Source: Solobacterium sp.
GTDB taxonomy: Bacteria > Bacillota_I > Bacilli_A > Erysipelotrichales > Erysipelotrichaceae
DNA length: 64,000 bases
Reading direction: 5' to 3'
NCBI GenBank assembly: GCA_017510405.1
Contig: JAFWNG010000025.1
Coordinates: 1 to 64,000 of the forward strand
Of the stretch, positions 27,385 through 36,335 are shown piece after piece. Under the pieces are notes generated by a model, which worked only from the letters and a program-made list of their open reading frames with translations, ran no database searches and was not told where the DNA came from. Every line of letters starts with the position of its first letter. The first letter of the stretch is position 1. A program made the position numbers and the translations under genes.

Positions 27385-28470
27385 TTATACGATCGTTACG
27401 TCACCGGACGTCGTCTGCACACGGATGCGCTTCGTGCCGCCGCTGATGAAATAGATGCCTTTTTCGATCCGCGTCATTGTCTCACCGGTATAGTTGACCA
27501 CGTCACCGGAACGCGTCGTAATATCGACCGAGTATTCGGAATCCGGGCGGTCGCACTGGATATCACCGCTGCCCGCCGACAGACTGATGTGCTCGCCTCT
27601 TGCCTGTACATCAATATCACCGGATGTCGTACTGATCATGATCGTTTCACCGGCATGTGCGAACATACTGATGTCGCCGGACGTTGCTTTCAGATAGACG
27701 TCTCCCGTGCAGTCACGGCAGGAGATATCACCGCTGGTCACGCTGACACGAAGAGTGCCGATCGCACAGCTGCGCAGGGACAGATCACCGGACGTCGTAC
27801 GCATATCCATTTCATCCAGATGCAGACCGATCACTTCGGTATCACCGGACGTCAGATCCATCTGCAGGATCCGGAACGCATCCGGTACTTTGACGATCAG
27901 CTTGCCTCTGCCCAGTTCACCGACGAAATCCACTTTGCGGTCTGTGACATCCACATTCAGAGAAGCCGGCTTCTTGCTGAAAAGACTGTTTACCGGACGG
28001 AACGTATATTCCAGTTTCTCCCCCCGGCTGATGTATACATCCAGATCACAGTTCCACGAACGAATGCGCAGCGTATCGCAGCCCACACAGTCCACTGCTG
28101 TAGCTTCCGAACGCATCTGAGAAGCATTTTCCTGCTCTTTGTAGCTCTGAACAGCACTGTCCACAGTAATCGATACGATCTCACCGATCGTATTGAATGC
28201 ACCTTTCAGTACAGAAGAGAACTGATCGATGTCAAACGGGAACGCATCCGATGAAGATGTACGCGGTGCCGGGTCGCCGTAGATCGTACGGATATTATCA
28301 TACAGTTCATCCGGTGAACCGAGGTCTGCCAGTACTTCTTCCTCACTCTTGCCGTTCTGTACCGCTTCATTGAAGTGTGCATGGAATTCCTCCAGGATCT
28401 CCTGCTGCATCTCAACGTCATATCCTGTCAGTTTCTTTTCCAGTTCTGCAAAGTATTCTTCTTTTCTCAT
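27385..28470 (-). CDS. HAAS-domain plus DUF4097 beta-repeat protein
   Basis: A 361-residue protein. Residues 1-75 form a HAAS/DUF1700-like helical domain (MRKEEYFAELEKKLTGYDVE with GSPDELYDNIRTIYG). The C-terminal half is a DUF4097 beta-helix built from repeated TSGDI-type units (at least nine TSGD or related copies). No membrane segment is obvious. Such proteins sit beside PadR regulators and often a membrane or ABC system. It overlaps the PadR stop by 4 nt (ATGA). The role is probably regulatory or envelope sensing. Confidence 0.85.
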   Translation of the reverse strand: MRKEEYFAELEKKLTGYDVEMQQEILEEFHAHFNEAVQNGKSEEEVLADLGSPDELYDNIRTIYGDPAPRTSSSDAFPFDIDQFSSVLKGAFNTIGEIVSITVDSAVQSYKEQENASQMRSEATAVDCVGCDTLRIRSWNCDLDVYISRGEKLEYTFRPVNSLFSKKPASLNVDVTDRKVDFVGELGRGKLIVKVPDAFRILQMDLTSGDTEVIGLHLDEMDMRTTSGDLSLRSCAIGTLRVSVTSGDISCRDCTGDVYLKATSGDISMFAHAGETIMISTTSGDIDVQARGEHISLSAGSGDIQCDRPDSEYSVDITTRSGDVVNYTGETMTRIEKGIYFISGGTKRIRVQTTSGDVTIV

Positions 28471-28769
28471 ATCAGTTTTTCCACCTTTCGCAAAAAGCTC
28501 TCCCATTCGCTTTTCTGTTCTTTATGATACTGTTTTCCTTCTTCGGTAATGTGATAGTACTTGCGTGCCGGTCCGCCGCTGCTTTCCACGAGATACGTCG
28601 TCAGGTAGCCGTTGTCTTTCAGACGTTTCAGGACCAGGTACAGTGTGCCTGCTGTAACAGATATGGCAGAAGAGATCGTTTCCGCCAGTTCATATCCGTA
28701 TTCATCTTTATCCCTGAGCTGTGACAGCACGCACAGTTCCAGTACACCTTTTTTATACTGTGCTTCCAT
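28467..28769 (-). CDS. PadR-family regulator
   Basis: A 100-residue PadR-like winged helix protein (MEAQYKKGVLELCVLSQL, YGYELAETI, TLYLVLKRLKDNGYL). Short members like this pair with HAAS/DUF4097 proteins. The start at 28769 has AAGGAGA upstream. A palindrome at 28804-28828 overlaps its promoter and is the likely autoregulatory site. Confidence 0.92.
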   Translation of the reverse strand: MEAQYKKGVLELCVLSQLRDKDEYGYELAETISSAISVTAGTLYLVLKRLKDNGYLTTYLVESSGGPARKYYHITEEGKQYHKEQKSEWESFLRKVEKLI

Positions 28770-28803
28770 ACTCTCTCCTTCCTTGCAAATACAGAGTATC
28801 ACA

Positions 28804-28828
28804 TACTATTATGTATTGCAATATAGTA
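28804..28828. promoter_or_regulatory. Candidate PadR operator
   Basis: An inverted repeat TACTAT-N13-ATAGTA lies 35 nt upstream of the PadR start. On the minus strand a TTGCAA / TACTCT promoter with 17-bp spacing overlaps it. Confidence 0.5.
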
Positions 28829-28838
28829 ATCAATTAAA

Positions 28839-28859
28839 AATACCGGATATTCCGGTATT
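28839..28859 (-). terminator. Terminator after zinc-ribbon membrane protein
   Basis: A 9-bp stem (AATACCGGA / TCCGGTATT) with a 3-nt loop, followed on the minus strand by TTTTTAATT. Confidence 0.8.
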
Positions 28860-28863
28860 GTAT

Positions 28864-29580
28864 TCAGAATCCTGTTCCTGCAGCCGCAGTAAACGACCAG
28901 TATTTCTCCATCAGCCGGTCCAGTTCCTCCGCAAACAGCACGTCCATCGACTTCATGCCGGTGATTGCTTCCTTGTCGTTGCCCGCCAGGAAGACCGTCC
29001 GGTTCACACTGTATGCGTGCAGTTTTTCCGCACCGACGTTGTTATACAGGTAAGCCGCGTATACCGTCTGGTCTTCTGTACCGTTTGAGAAGACCGCTTC
29101 GAAGACATCGTAGAGACGGTTGTTCTTTCCTTCGAGATCTGTCAGGAAGAAGAAATTCTTCGGACGCCATTCTTCCTTCAGACTGTAGTCCGTCAGGATG
29201 TAGTACTCATCCGCGATCGCCTGTTCCGTGACCATGTGGATCTGCTTCAGCAGGGCTTCCGGGATTTCTTCAAAATCCGTATAGATTCCTTCCTCGCGCA
29301 CTTCCTCCGTCTGCGGAACGAATTCTGTTCCGGTCGGCGCATAGTAGCCGCGTTCCGGCTTCGTCATGTTTGAAGAGATATACCAGATGAGTCCGACGCT
29401 GGCCAGAATGACGGTACATACGATTGCAAAGATCGCATATACGTTGATCTCAAACCCGTGTTTTTCTTCCGGAGCGATCGTGAATGTTTTGCCGCAGTGC
29501 GCGCATTTCACCTGTGCAGAACCTTCCGCATACTCCGCGGACGCACCGCACTCCGGGCATTTGTATTGTTTCAGAGACAT
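28864..29580 (-). CDS. Zinc-ribbon, single-pass membrane protein
   Basis: A 238-residue protein. The N-terminal zinc ribbon has CPECG and CAHCG (residues about 8-32). One membrane helix follows (about 45-68), then a soluble domain of about 165 residues that would be outside. I did not recognise that domain. AAGGAA precedes the ATG at 29580. It lies downstream of the small membrane protein at 29607 with a 26-nt gap. The function is unknown. Confidence 0.75.
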   Translation of the reverse strand: MSLKQYKCPECGASAEYAEGSAQVKCAHCGKTFTIAPEEKHGFEINVYAIFAIVCTVILASVGLIWYISSNMTKPERGYYAPTGTEFVPQTEEVREEGIYTDFEEIPEALLKQIHMVTEQAIADEYYILTDYSLKEEWRPKNFFFLTDLEGKNNRLYDVFEAVFSNGTEDQTVYAAYLYNNVGAEKLHAYSVNRTVFLAGNDKEAITGMKSMDVLFAEELDRLMEKYWSFTAAAGTGF

Positions 29581-29606
29581 ATGTGTTCCTTCCAAAAGAA
29601 ATCCGG

Positions 29607-29849
29607 TCAGCCGGATTTCTTTTCAAACAGTACTGCACGGACACCGACATAGCACGCCACGGCAGCGATCGCCGCTGCGTTGACGCCTACAGCAGGGCTG
29701 ACTTTGAACCATGTGACCACAGCGATCACAGCAAACAGCGCTGCCAGGCCAAATGCCAGAGTGATCAGCTGTTTCATGGTCAGAGTAATGCCCTTCGGTT
29801 CCTTTTTCGGCTTCTTTTCTGTTTCTTTTTCGTTTGTTTTTTCTGCCAT
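29607..29849 (-). CDS. Small two-helix membrane protein
   Basis: An 80-residue protein with a highly charged Lys/Glu N-terminus of about 22 residues and two hydrophobic helices (about 28-47 and 52-72). No family was recognised. It has no visible terminator before the zinc-ribbon gene, suggesting co-transcription. Confidence 0.65.
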   Translation of the reverse strand: MAEKTNEKETEKKPKKEPKGITLTMKQLITLAFGLAALFAVIAVVTWFKVSPAVGVNAAAIAAVACYVGVRAVLFEKKSG

Positions 29850-29872
29850 AGCACGATTATAGCACGTTTATA

Positions 29873-31357
29873 TTATTCCAAATACATTTCCTGCAGTCTC
29901 TGAATGGCAAGATCGTCCAGTCCGAACTCTCCCTCCAGATAAGACCCGATACTGTCATAACGGCTGTAGATCGTTTTCAGTACGATGTCCACCGCTTCTT
30001 CCCGTACGCCTTCAAACGCGATCATGGCATCCCGCATCTCCATATTGTCGCCATAATCCTTCTTATGCGCTTTCAGGAAGCGCTGGACGTCATCCCACCG
30101 GTAGGCATTGGTCATCATGTAGTCCTTGCGCAGGACCCGCTCGTCCGCTCCCAGCGCCATCAGGATCAGCATCGATCCGACACCGGTGCGGTCCTTGCCG
30201 GCCGTGCAGTGGATCAGCATCGGCACGCGTTCTTCCAGCATGGCGTCAAACATCTCTTTGTATGCTTTCGAACCGAATACAAGAGAGCTGTACATATAGT
30301 GCAGGAATGCGTTCATGCTCTGTTCTCCCGGAACCGACACATCGATACCGGTCGCCTTCTCGATCCCCTCCGGCGAGAAATCCAGTTCCGTACCGTCTTC
30401 GCCCATGAAAGCAGACATATGGTAATACTGCGCGTCCGGCATGACGGGATCCGGTTTGCGGCTTCGTTCATATTCACTGCGCAGATCGATGATCGTGCGG
30501 ATGCCCTGCTGGTGCACCAGTTCGCGTTCCCGCTCATTCAGATCTGCCAGCGCACCGGAACGGAAGAAGATACCGGAAATGATCTTGCGGTCTTCGATCG
30601 GATAGCCGCCCAGTTCCCGGAAGTTGATACTGTGGTTGATGGATTCGATCGTGCTGTCTTCTTCGTACAGCGTCTTCAGGATCGCGCGGATCATTAACAT
30701 CCGTTCCACGATCTCCGCCCGGCTGTCCGTTCCCTTCGGCGTTACGACATATTCCGCATGCGCCATACCGTCCGCTTCGCACAGCCATGTCAGGATATAG
30801 AAATCCCGGTAGCCCACCGCAGTCGGCTTATGCCGTGAGATCCAGCGGCGCACGATCCGGTTCACATTGACCGGCAGGATCGCCAGGCGTGACTCCGGCG
30901 CCACTTTTTCCGGCTTCATGAAGTGCATGAACATATCATGACAGCTGATATAGAACCGCAGCATCTCCAGTTCCTGCGTATATCCCAGCTTCCGCAGGAT
31001 CGCATCGCTGATATCTCGTGATTCCCGCGGATGTCCGGCAAAGCTCCGCTTCAGCACATTACCGTTTTCATCGAGCACTTCCGTCATGGTATTGGGCTTG
31101 CCGATATCGTGGAAAAACGCCGCGATCTTCAGCATGCGGTATTCTTCCTCCGTCAGTCCTTCCCGTTTCACATAATCCACGGTATACACGGTATGCATGC
31201 GCAGATCGTAGCAGTGATACGCATTATGCTGGTCATAGTCTTTCATGACCGCAACGTCATCTGACAGTGTGCATAATTCATCCCATACGTCGTCGATCCT
31301 GTCTGCCAGGGGTTCTTCCGAACATATGATTTCTTCAAAACGTTTCTTTGTGATCAT
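29873..31357 (-). CDS. HD-domain and tyrosine-phosphatase fusion
   Basis: A 494-residue two-domain protein. The N-terminal half carries an HD phosphohydrolase site (His83-Asp84 in FHDIGKP and a second CHD motif). The C-terminal half (about 230-494) is a tyrosine phosphatase-like domain with the P-loop HCTAGKDRTG (Cys384) and an IIDLRSEYER segment typical of LipA/PTP3-like enzymes. The HD half might act on nucleotides or cyclic nucleotides, the other half on phosphoproteins or phosphoinositides. GAGG lies 7 nt before the ATG. It starts 9 nt after the CoA transferase stop, so they share an operon. Confidence 0.88.
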   Translation of the reverse strand: MITKKRFEEIICSEEPLADRIDDVWDELCTLSDDVAVMKDYDQHNAYHCYDLRMHTVYTVDYVKREGLTEEEYRMLKIAAFFHDIGKPNTMTEVLDENGNVLKRSFAGHPRESRDISDAILRKLGYTQELEMLRFYISCHDMFMHFMKPEKVAPESRLAILPVNVNRIVRRWISRHKPTAVGYRDFYILTWLCEADGMAHAEYVVTPKGTDSRAEIVERMLMIRAILKTLYEEDSTIESINHSINFRELGGYPIEDRKIISGIFFRSGALADLNERERELVHQQGIRTIIDLRSEYERSRKPDPVMPDAQYYHMSAFMGEDGTELDFSPEGIEKATGIDVSVPGEQSMNAFLHYMYSSLVFGSKAYKEMFDAMLEERVPMLIHCTAGKDRTGVGSMLILMALGADERVLRKDYMMTNAYRWDDVQRFLKAHKKDYGDNMEMRDAMIAFEGVREEAVDIVLKTIYSRYDSIGSYLEGEFGLDDLAIQRLQEMYLE

Positions 31358-31366
31358 ACAGGTACC

Positions 31367-32716
31367 TCAGTTCTTATGTCCGTATACGGCAGGATCCCGC
31401 CATATTCTCTGTTTCTCCGCCGCCCGGATCAGCTCTTCCCGGAAGTCCGGGTGAGCAATGGAAATAAGCATTTCCGCTCTTTCCCACGTCGAGCGTCCAG
31501 CCAGGTTCACCGCTCCGTATTCCGTGACGATGAAATGGGCCTGACTGCGCGGGATCGTAACGATATCCCCGTCAAAGTTGGGAACGATGCGTGAATGCAC
31601 TTTTCCTTCTTTATCAGTAAACGTGGAAGTCATACACGCGAAGGCCTTGCCGCCCTTGCTCATGGCTGCCCCGGTCAGATAATCCAGCTGTCCGCCGGTG
31701 CCGCTGATATGCCGGAAGCCTGCGCTTTCCGCGCTGGTCTGCCCGTACAGATCCACGGCTATGCAGTTATTGATGGCGACCATGTTCTCCTGCAGGGCGA
31801 TCACTTCCGCCGCATTGACGAATTCCAGCGGTTCCACAATAACGCCGGGATTCTCATCCACCCAGTCATACAGCGGCTGGGATCCGAACACCATGCCGGT
31901 CACGCCTTTCCCGGGCTGATACGTCTTCCTCCGGTTGGTCAGCTTGCCTGCCTTGAACAGCTCATAGTAGGCATCTCCGCACAGCTCCGTATGCATGCCG
32001 AGGTCTTTCAGATCCGACTGTGCCAGCATCTTTCCCACCACATTGGGCAGACTGCCGATGCCAAGCTGGATCGTCGCTCCGTCCACGATAAACGGCAGGA
32101 CGTTCTCCGCGATCTTAATGTCCTGCGGAGACGGCTTCGGGATCGGGAATTCCGGCAGAGGTCCGTGTTCCCCTTCCACCACATAATCGACTTCGGAGAT
32201 ATGTATGCTTTCGTCAAATCCCCCGTAGATCTTCGGCAGCCGCTCATTTACTTCCAGGATCACGATATCTGCCTTATCCAGGATCCCCTTGGCAATGCCG
32301 GAAGCGCAGGACAGATTGAAATACCCGTGCTTATCCATCGGCGTCACGCACATCATCGCCACATTCACCGTCAGGAAATGCCGGTAATACGCCACGACGT
32401 TACGGAAGATCATCGGAATATAATTGCACAGCCCGCGGTCGCACAGTTTCCGCTCATACGCGGAACAGTGCCAGCTGTTGTAATAGAAATGCGTACGTGA
32501 CGGATCGCACTCCGCTGCCATCACCGGTCCGAAGGAAAGATTCCCGCGGATCTTGACGTCCAGCAGTTCATCCCGCCGCTTCGCCAGCGCTGCGTCCAGC
32601 AGGACCGGGAAGCATACATTCGTGCTGTAGTCCACCCAGTCCCCGCTTTTTACAATTTTAACGGCTTCTTCCGGTGTACGCAGTTTTCTCTGGTATTCCT
32701 GCAGATATGTACTCAT
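31367..32716 (-). CDS. CoA transferase (acetyl-CoA hydrolase/4-hydroxybutyrate type)
   Basis: A 449-residue class I CoA transferase. It contains the family segment GTGGQLDYLTGAAMSKGGKA and the N-terminal SGDWVDY region. The catalytic Glu is probably in the VVEGE segment or a nearby position, but I could not assign it with certainty. It moves CoA between acyl groups such as acetate, butyrate or 4-hydroxybutyrate, consistent with fermentation. AGGAGG lies upstream of the ATG at 32716. It is followed by the HD/phosphatase fusion. Confidence 0.88.
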   Translation of the reverse strand: MSTYLQEYQRKLRTPEEAVKIVKSGDWVDYSTNVCFPVLLDAALAKRRDELLDVKIRGNLSFGPVMAAECDPSRTHFYYNSWHCSAYERKLCDRGLCNYIPMIFRNVVAYYRHFLTVNVAMMCVTPMDKHGYFNLSCASGIAKGILDKADIVILEVNERLPKIYGGFDESIHISEVDYVVEGEHGPLPEFPIPKPSPQDIKIAENVLPFIVDGATIQLGIGSLPNVVGKMLAQSDLKDLGMHTELCGDAYYELFKAGKLTNRRKTYQPGKGVTGMVFGSQPLYDWVDENPGVIVEPLEFVNAAEVIALQENMVAINNCIAVDLYGQTSAESAGFRHISGTGGQLDYLTGAAMSKGGKAFACMTSTFTDKEGKVHSRIVPNFDGDIVTIPRSQAHFIVTEYGAVNLAGRSTWERAEMLISIAHPDFREELIRAAEKQRIWRDPAVYGHKN

Positions 32717-32790
32717 ACTGCCTCCTGCCATCTATTATCAGATTCCATACAAGCTCTGTATTTATTATACAGACTCCCGGCAATGAAAAA

Positions 32791-32812
32791 ACAGAGGCCA
32801 AATGACCTCTGT
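32791..32812 (-). terminator. Terminator after GH1 cluster
   Basis: A 7-bp stem (ACAGAGG / CCTCTGT) with an 8-nt loop and TTTTTT on the minus strand, downstream of the GH1 gene ending at 32868. Confidence 0.8.
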
Positions 32813-32867
32813 CCCGGGAATCTTCCTTCTATATCGATTTCGGATGCCTGTTCCGGTTCTTATCCTC

Positions 32868-34118
32868 TCAGCGGATCTGCTGTTTTCCCAGGAAATACAG
32901 GCTTTCCCGCGGATGCCGTTCCATTGTCTCACGATCCACGCCGATCAGTCCGAAGTGCATGGAATAGGCGGACTGCCACTCATAGTTGTCCATCAGAGTC
33001 CAGTAACAGTAACCGATGACCGGGATGCCGTCTCTGCGGCAGCTGCGTACACCGTCCACTGCTGTCCGTATGAATTCCACACGCCGGCTGTCATCCAGCG
33101 TTCCGATCCCGTTCTCCGTGATCAGGATATCGCCCTTATAGTCTTTATGAACCGTACGGAGTACATGTTCCAGACCTTCCGGATAGTATTCATATCCCAT
33201 CTCGGTCACTTCCCTGCCTTCTTCCGGCGGAAGTTCTCCGTTTTCTCCGATCACACAGCGTGTGTAATTCTGGATCCCGACGAAGTCACCGGCCTGTACT
33301 GCCGGCATGAACTGCAGGAATTCCGCTTCCCATGCCTTCCGTGCTTTTTCCTCACAGCCGTCTGCCCACTGAATGTCGCGTACACTCAGGGTAATGCCGG
33401 CTTTCGCATCCGGAATGATCTCATGGATCATCTTCACAGCGGCGATATGCGCGTTCATGATCACCTGGTTGCCATGGTCTGTGCGCGGCGATACAAAGAC
33501 AGCCGGTTCTTCACAGCCGAACACCTGGATATTTTCTGCCTTCCGCTCCTCTTCTTCCCTGGCCATGGCTTCAATATCCATGCCGATCTGCAGGGCGCCG
33601 CCTGCCTGCTGCTTTGCCATTGCCATATACAGGTTGATCAGATAGCCCATATTTGCTTCATTCAGCGTGCAGATGTAATGAAGCAGGTCTTTGTACTGTG
33701 TGCAGACATATTCCGCATAGCGGCGGAAGTATTCCACCGTCGTATCCGCTTCCCAACCGCCTTTTTTGATCAGCCATACCGGGCAGCTGAAATGCACCAG
33801 CGTCAGGACCGGTTCAATACCATTGTCCCGGCAGTACTGCAGGACTTCGCGGTAGTGCTCTGTTGCCTCTTTGTCGAATACGCCTTCTTCTGGTTCAATA
33901 CGCGCCCATTCCAGAGAGAAGCGGTACGCGTTCAGTCCCGCGCCTTTCAGCAGATCGATATCTTCTTTCCATCTCCGGTAATGATCGCAGGCAATGCCGG
34001 ACTTCACCGGATAGCCTCCATGCTTCATCTGTTCCTGTGCCCAGATGTCACTGTTTGTGTTGTATCCTTCTACCTGATGGCCGGCGCTGGCTGCCCCGAG
34101 CAGGAATTTTTCTTCCAT
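32868..34118 (-). CDS. Divergent GH1 beta-glucosidase-like enzyme
   Basis: A 416-residue family 1 hydrolase, shorter than its neighbours. The acid/base Glu154 is in TLNEAN (usual TxNEP) and the nucleophile Glu335 is in ITENGIG. Unlike the three other GH1 proteins in the window, its C-terminus (RHPRESLYFLGK) lacks the K-x-SF-x-WY segment linked to 6-phosphate binding. It may act on unphosphorylated glucosides or another substrate. It starts 10 nt after the stop of the GH1 at 34129, with AGGAG upstream, and ends the operon. Confidence 0.88.
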   Translation of the reverse strand: MEEKFLLGAASAGHQVEGYNTNSDIWAQEQMKHGGYPVKSGIACDHYRRWKEDIDLLKGAGLNAYRFSLEWARIEPEEGVFDKEATEHYREVLQYCRDNGIEPVLTLVHFSCPVWLIKKGGWEADTTVEYFRRYAEYVCTQYKDLLHYICTLNEANMGYLINLYMAMAKQQAGGALQIGMDIEAMAREEEERKAENIQVFGCEEPAVFVSPRTDHGNQVIMNAHIAAVKMIHEIIPDAKAGITLSVRDIQWADGCEEKARKAWEAEFLQFMPAVQAGDFVGIQNYTRCVIGENGELPPEEGREVTEMGYEYYPEGLEHVLRTVHKDYKGDILITENGIGTLDDSRRVEFIRTAVDGVRSCRRDGIPVIGYCYWTLMDNYEWQSAYSMHFGLIGVDRETMERHPRESLYFLGKQQIR

Positions 34119-34128
34119 ATCTGTTCTC

Positions 34129-35514
34129 CTACAGTGTTTCCCCATTGGTCCGGATCACTTCCCGGTACCAGTCAAAACTGTCTTTCTTATATCTGCGGCA
34201 TTCCTTCACGTCTGTATCGGTACGGTCAATGAATACCAGCCCGTAGCGCTTGGCAAATCCCTGATGGGATGACAGCACGTCCATGAAACTCCACGGACAG
34301 TAGCCGAAGACCGGATAGTCTTCTTCGCAGAGACGCTTTACCTGCGCAATGTGTTCGGAAAGGTAGGCAATGCGGTAGTCATCGTGGATCTTTCCGTCTT
34401 GGCCCAGCTTTTCACTGACCGCCAGTCCGTTCTCGGTGACGATCATCGGCAGACGATAGCGGTCATAGATCTTGCGCATGCCGTTGTACAGACCGACCGG
34501 ATCTGTGCCGAGTTCCATCCACTCGGTCGGCTTCATATACGGATTCTGTACGATCCTGCAGTCATCCGATGCCCAGAAGAATGACGTTTTGAAGTCAAAC
34601 GGCTTTTCTTCGTACTTCGCGCACTGGCTGAAATAGTAGTTGATCCCGATGAAGTCCGGTTTTGAACCATGCAGGATCTCTGCATCTTCCGGTGCTGTGG
34701 CCGGCAGTAGATTCCGTTTCGTCAGCCATGTATGCGCAGCCGGAGAATATTCACCATATACGCTCATGTCGAGCATATAGAATTCTTCCATTTCTTCCGC
34801 TTCCTGGGCAGCCAGGATATCCTTCGGATCACTGGTGAGCGGATAAACGACCTGGATCGAGCATACCGGTCCAATCAGTGCGTCCGAATCGATCTCCCGC
34901 AGCAGCGCAAATGCCTTATGTTCCGCCAGCGATACATGGTAGCTGATCTGGTAGATCCACTTAGATCGTTCATACGGATCTTCCATATACTCCATGGCGA
35001 GACCAGGTGCCGCCGTCGCGATAAACTGTTCGTTCACCGTGACCCACTTAGTAACTCTGCCTTTGAAATGCCGGAAGCAGACTTCCGCGTATGCCGCATA
35101 GGCATCGATCATCTTACGGCTCTTCCAGCCGCCGAATGCCTCGACAAGTGCCTGCGGACATTCAAAGTGATACAGCGTCACCAGCGGTTCGATTCCCTTT
35201 TCCAGCAGAGTATCGATCAGCTGGTCATAGAACGCCAGTCCCTTTTCGTTCGGAACCAGTGTTTCATCCGGCATGATGCGGCTCCAGGAGAAACCCATGC
35301 GGTATGTTTTCAGGCCGAGTTCCGCCATCAGATCGACGTCTTCCCGCCAGTGGTGGTAGTGATCGCACGCTACTTTCGTATCAGCGATACCTTCCGGTAC
35401 ATGGCGTACATCCGTTGTGGCAAGTCCCTTGCCGTCTTCATTGTACGCGCCTTCGATCTGGAACGCGCTTGTGGAAGCGCCCCACATGAAGTGATTCGGG
35501 AAACGGTATGTCAT
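34129..35514 (-). CDS. 6-phospho-beta-glucosidase (GH1)
   Basis: A 461-residue GH1 enzyme (FMWGASTSAFQIEGAYNEDGKG). The acid/base Glu is in VTVNEQF, the nucleophile in IVTENGLAV, and the phosphate-site segment is KKDSFDWYREVI. It should cleave PTS-imported phosphorylated glucosides. The ATG at 35514 overlaps the YdjC stop by 4 nt (ATGA) and has AGGAG at 8 nt; a GTG at 35523 was rejected because it has no spacer. Third gene of the EIIC-YdjC-GH1-GH1 unit. Confidence 0.92.
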   Translation of the reverse strand: MTYRFPNHFMWGASTSAFQIEGAYNEDGKGLATTDVRHVPEGIADTKVACDHYHHWREDVDLMAELGLKTYRMGFSWSRIMPDETLVPNEKGLAFYDQLIDTLLEKGIEPLVTLYHFECPQALVEAFGGWKSRKMIDAYAAYAEVCFRHFKGRVTKWVTVNEQFIATAAPGLAMEYMEDPYERSKWIYQISYHVSLAEHKAFALLREIDSDALIGPVCSIQVVYPLTSDPKDILAAQEAEEMEEFYMLDMSVYGEYSPAAHTWLTKRNLLPATAPEDAEILHGSKPDFIGINYYFSQCAKYEEKPFDFKTSFFWASDDCRIVQNPYMKPTEWMELGTDPVGLYNGMRKIYDRYRLPMIVTENGLAVSEKLGQDGKIHDDYRIAYLSEHIAQVKRLCEEDYPVFGYCPWSFMDVLSSHQGFAKRYGLVFIDRTDTDVKECRRYKKDSFDWYREVIRTNGETL

Positions 35515-36305
35515 CCAATCCACTCCTGCGGCAGGTCTTTGAACGATGCCAGTTCAATATCATTGTCTCTGACCCAGTTTTTCACTGCATCACTTGTCAT
35601 GCAGGCGAGATCCATCGGACGGCACAGTGTGAAGCTTGTCAGTTTGAACAGTTCCGCATCCGCATAACCGCAGTGGGAAACGATATAGCCGTATTCCTGG
35701 TCCAGAATACCACCCTTGTCTTCGGTAATATAGGTGACCGGGTCTTCGTTCAGCTGCGCTTCCGGTCCGCCCCATACATACCAGCCCATGCCGGCTTCCT
35801 TGACTTCCGGACGGTCCATGAACGCAACGGAGCACAGAATACCGTATTCCTTTGCCAGTGTACGCGTGACTTCGTCTGTTGTCTTTGTACCATACGCATG
35901 GTTGTGGATGTAGTCCGGCTTATGGCCGACCAGCTCGATATACCGTTCGATCTGTGCCTTGAATTCAGCATACAGCTCATCTCTGTGCGCTGCCAGGTGA
36001 TCGTGGTCATTCTCATCGGTGTCCAAGGCGCGGTTCTCTTTCGATCCCAGGAACATGCCGTCTTCGTGCGTCAGTGTCGGCAGCTTCTCATGTCCGAGGA
36101 TCGACGGTCCTGTGGACGCATTCAGATCGATACCGAACGCGATCTCATCCAGATACGGGCGGATCCATTCCACACACTCTTCGATCCACGGCATATTGGC
36201 AAACATGCCGGTATTGCGAACGATACCGTTTTTAATCCCATGAATACACCCAAGGGAAACTGCTCTGGTAATTCCGTAGTCATCACTCTGAACCAATAAT
36301 TTCAT
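35511..36305 (-). CDS. YdjC/ChbG-like carbohydrate deacetylase homologue
   Basis: A 264-residue YdjC-fold protein. The N-terminal SDDYG motif holds the metal Asp. The His expected in the next metal motif (usual GxHLxLT) is replaced by Asp, as GIDLNAST. The later His motif is kept (IHNHAYGTKT). ChbG-type enzymes deacetylate chito-oligosaccharides before hydrolysis. The changed ligand leaves activity and substrate uncertain. AGGAG precedes the ATG. It lies between the EIIC gene and two GH1 genes, which suggests trimming of an acetylated disaccharide phosphate. Confidence 0.82.
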   Translation of the reverse strand: MKLLVQSDDYGITRAVSLGCIHGIKNGIVRNTGMFANMPWIEECVEWIRPYLDEIAFGIDLNASTGPSILGHEKLPTLTHEDGMFLGSKENRALDTDENDHDHLAAHRDELYAEFKAQIERYIELVGHKPDYIHNHAYGTKTTDEVTRTLAKEYGILCSVAFMDRPEVKEAGMGWYVWGGPEAQLNEDPVTYITEDKGGILDQEYGYIVSHCGYADAELFKLTSFTLCRPMDLACMTSDAVKNWVRDNDIELASFKDLPQEWIG

Positions 36306-36335
36306 ATTTTATCTCCTGTTCTTTTTATGAAAAAC

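Noticed and set aside
26691-27446. A 251-codon plus-strand frame opposite the ABC ATPase
   Set aside because: It has no ribosome site or motif and mirrors the highly conserved ATPase.
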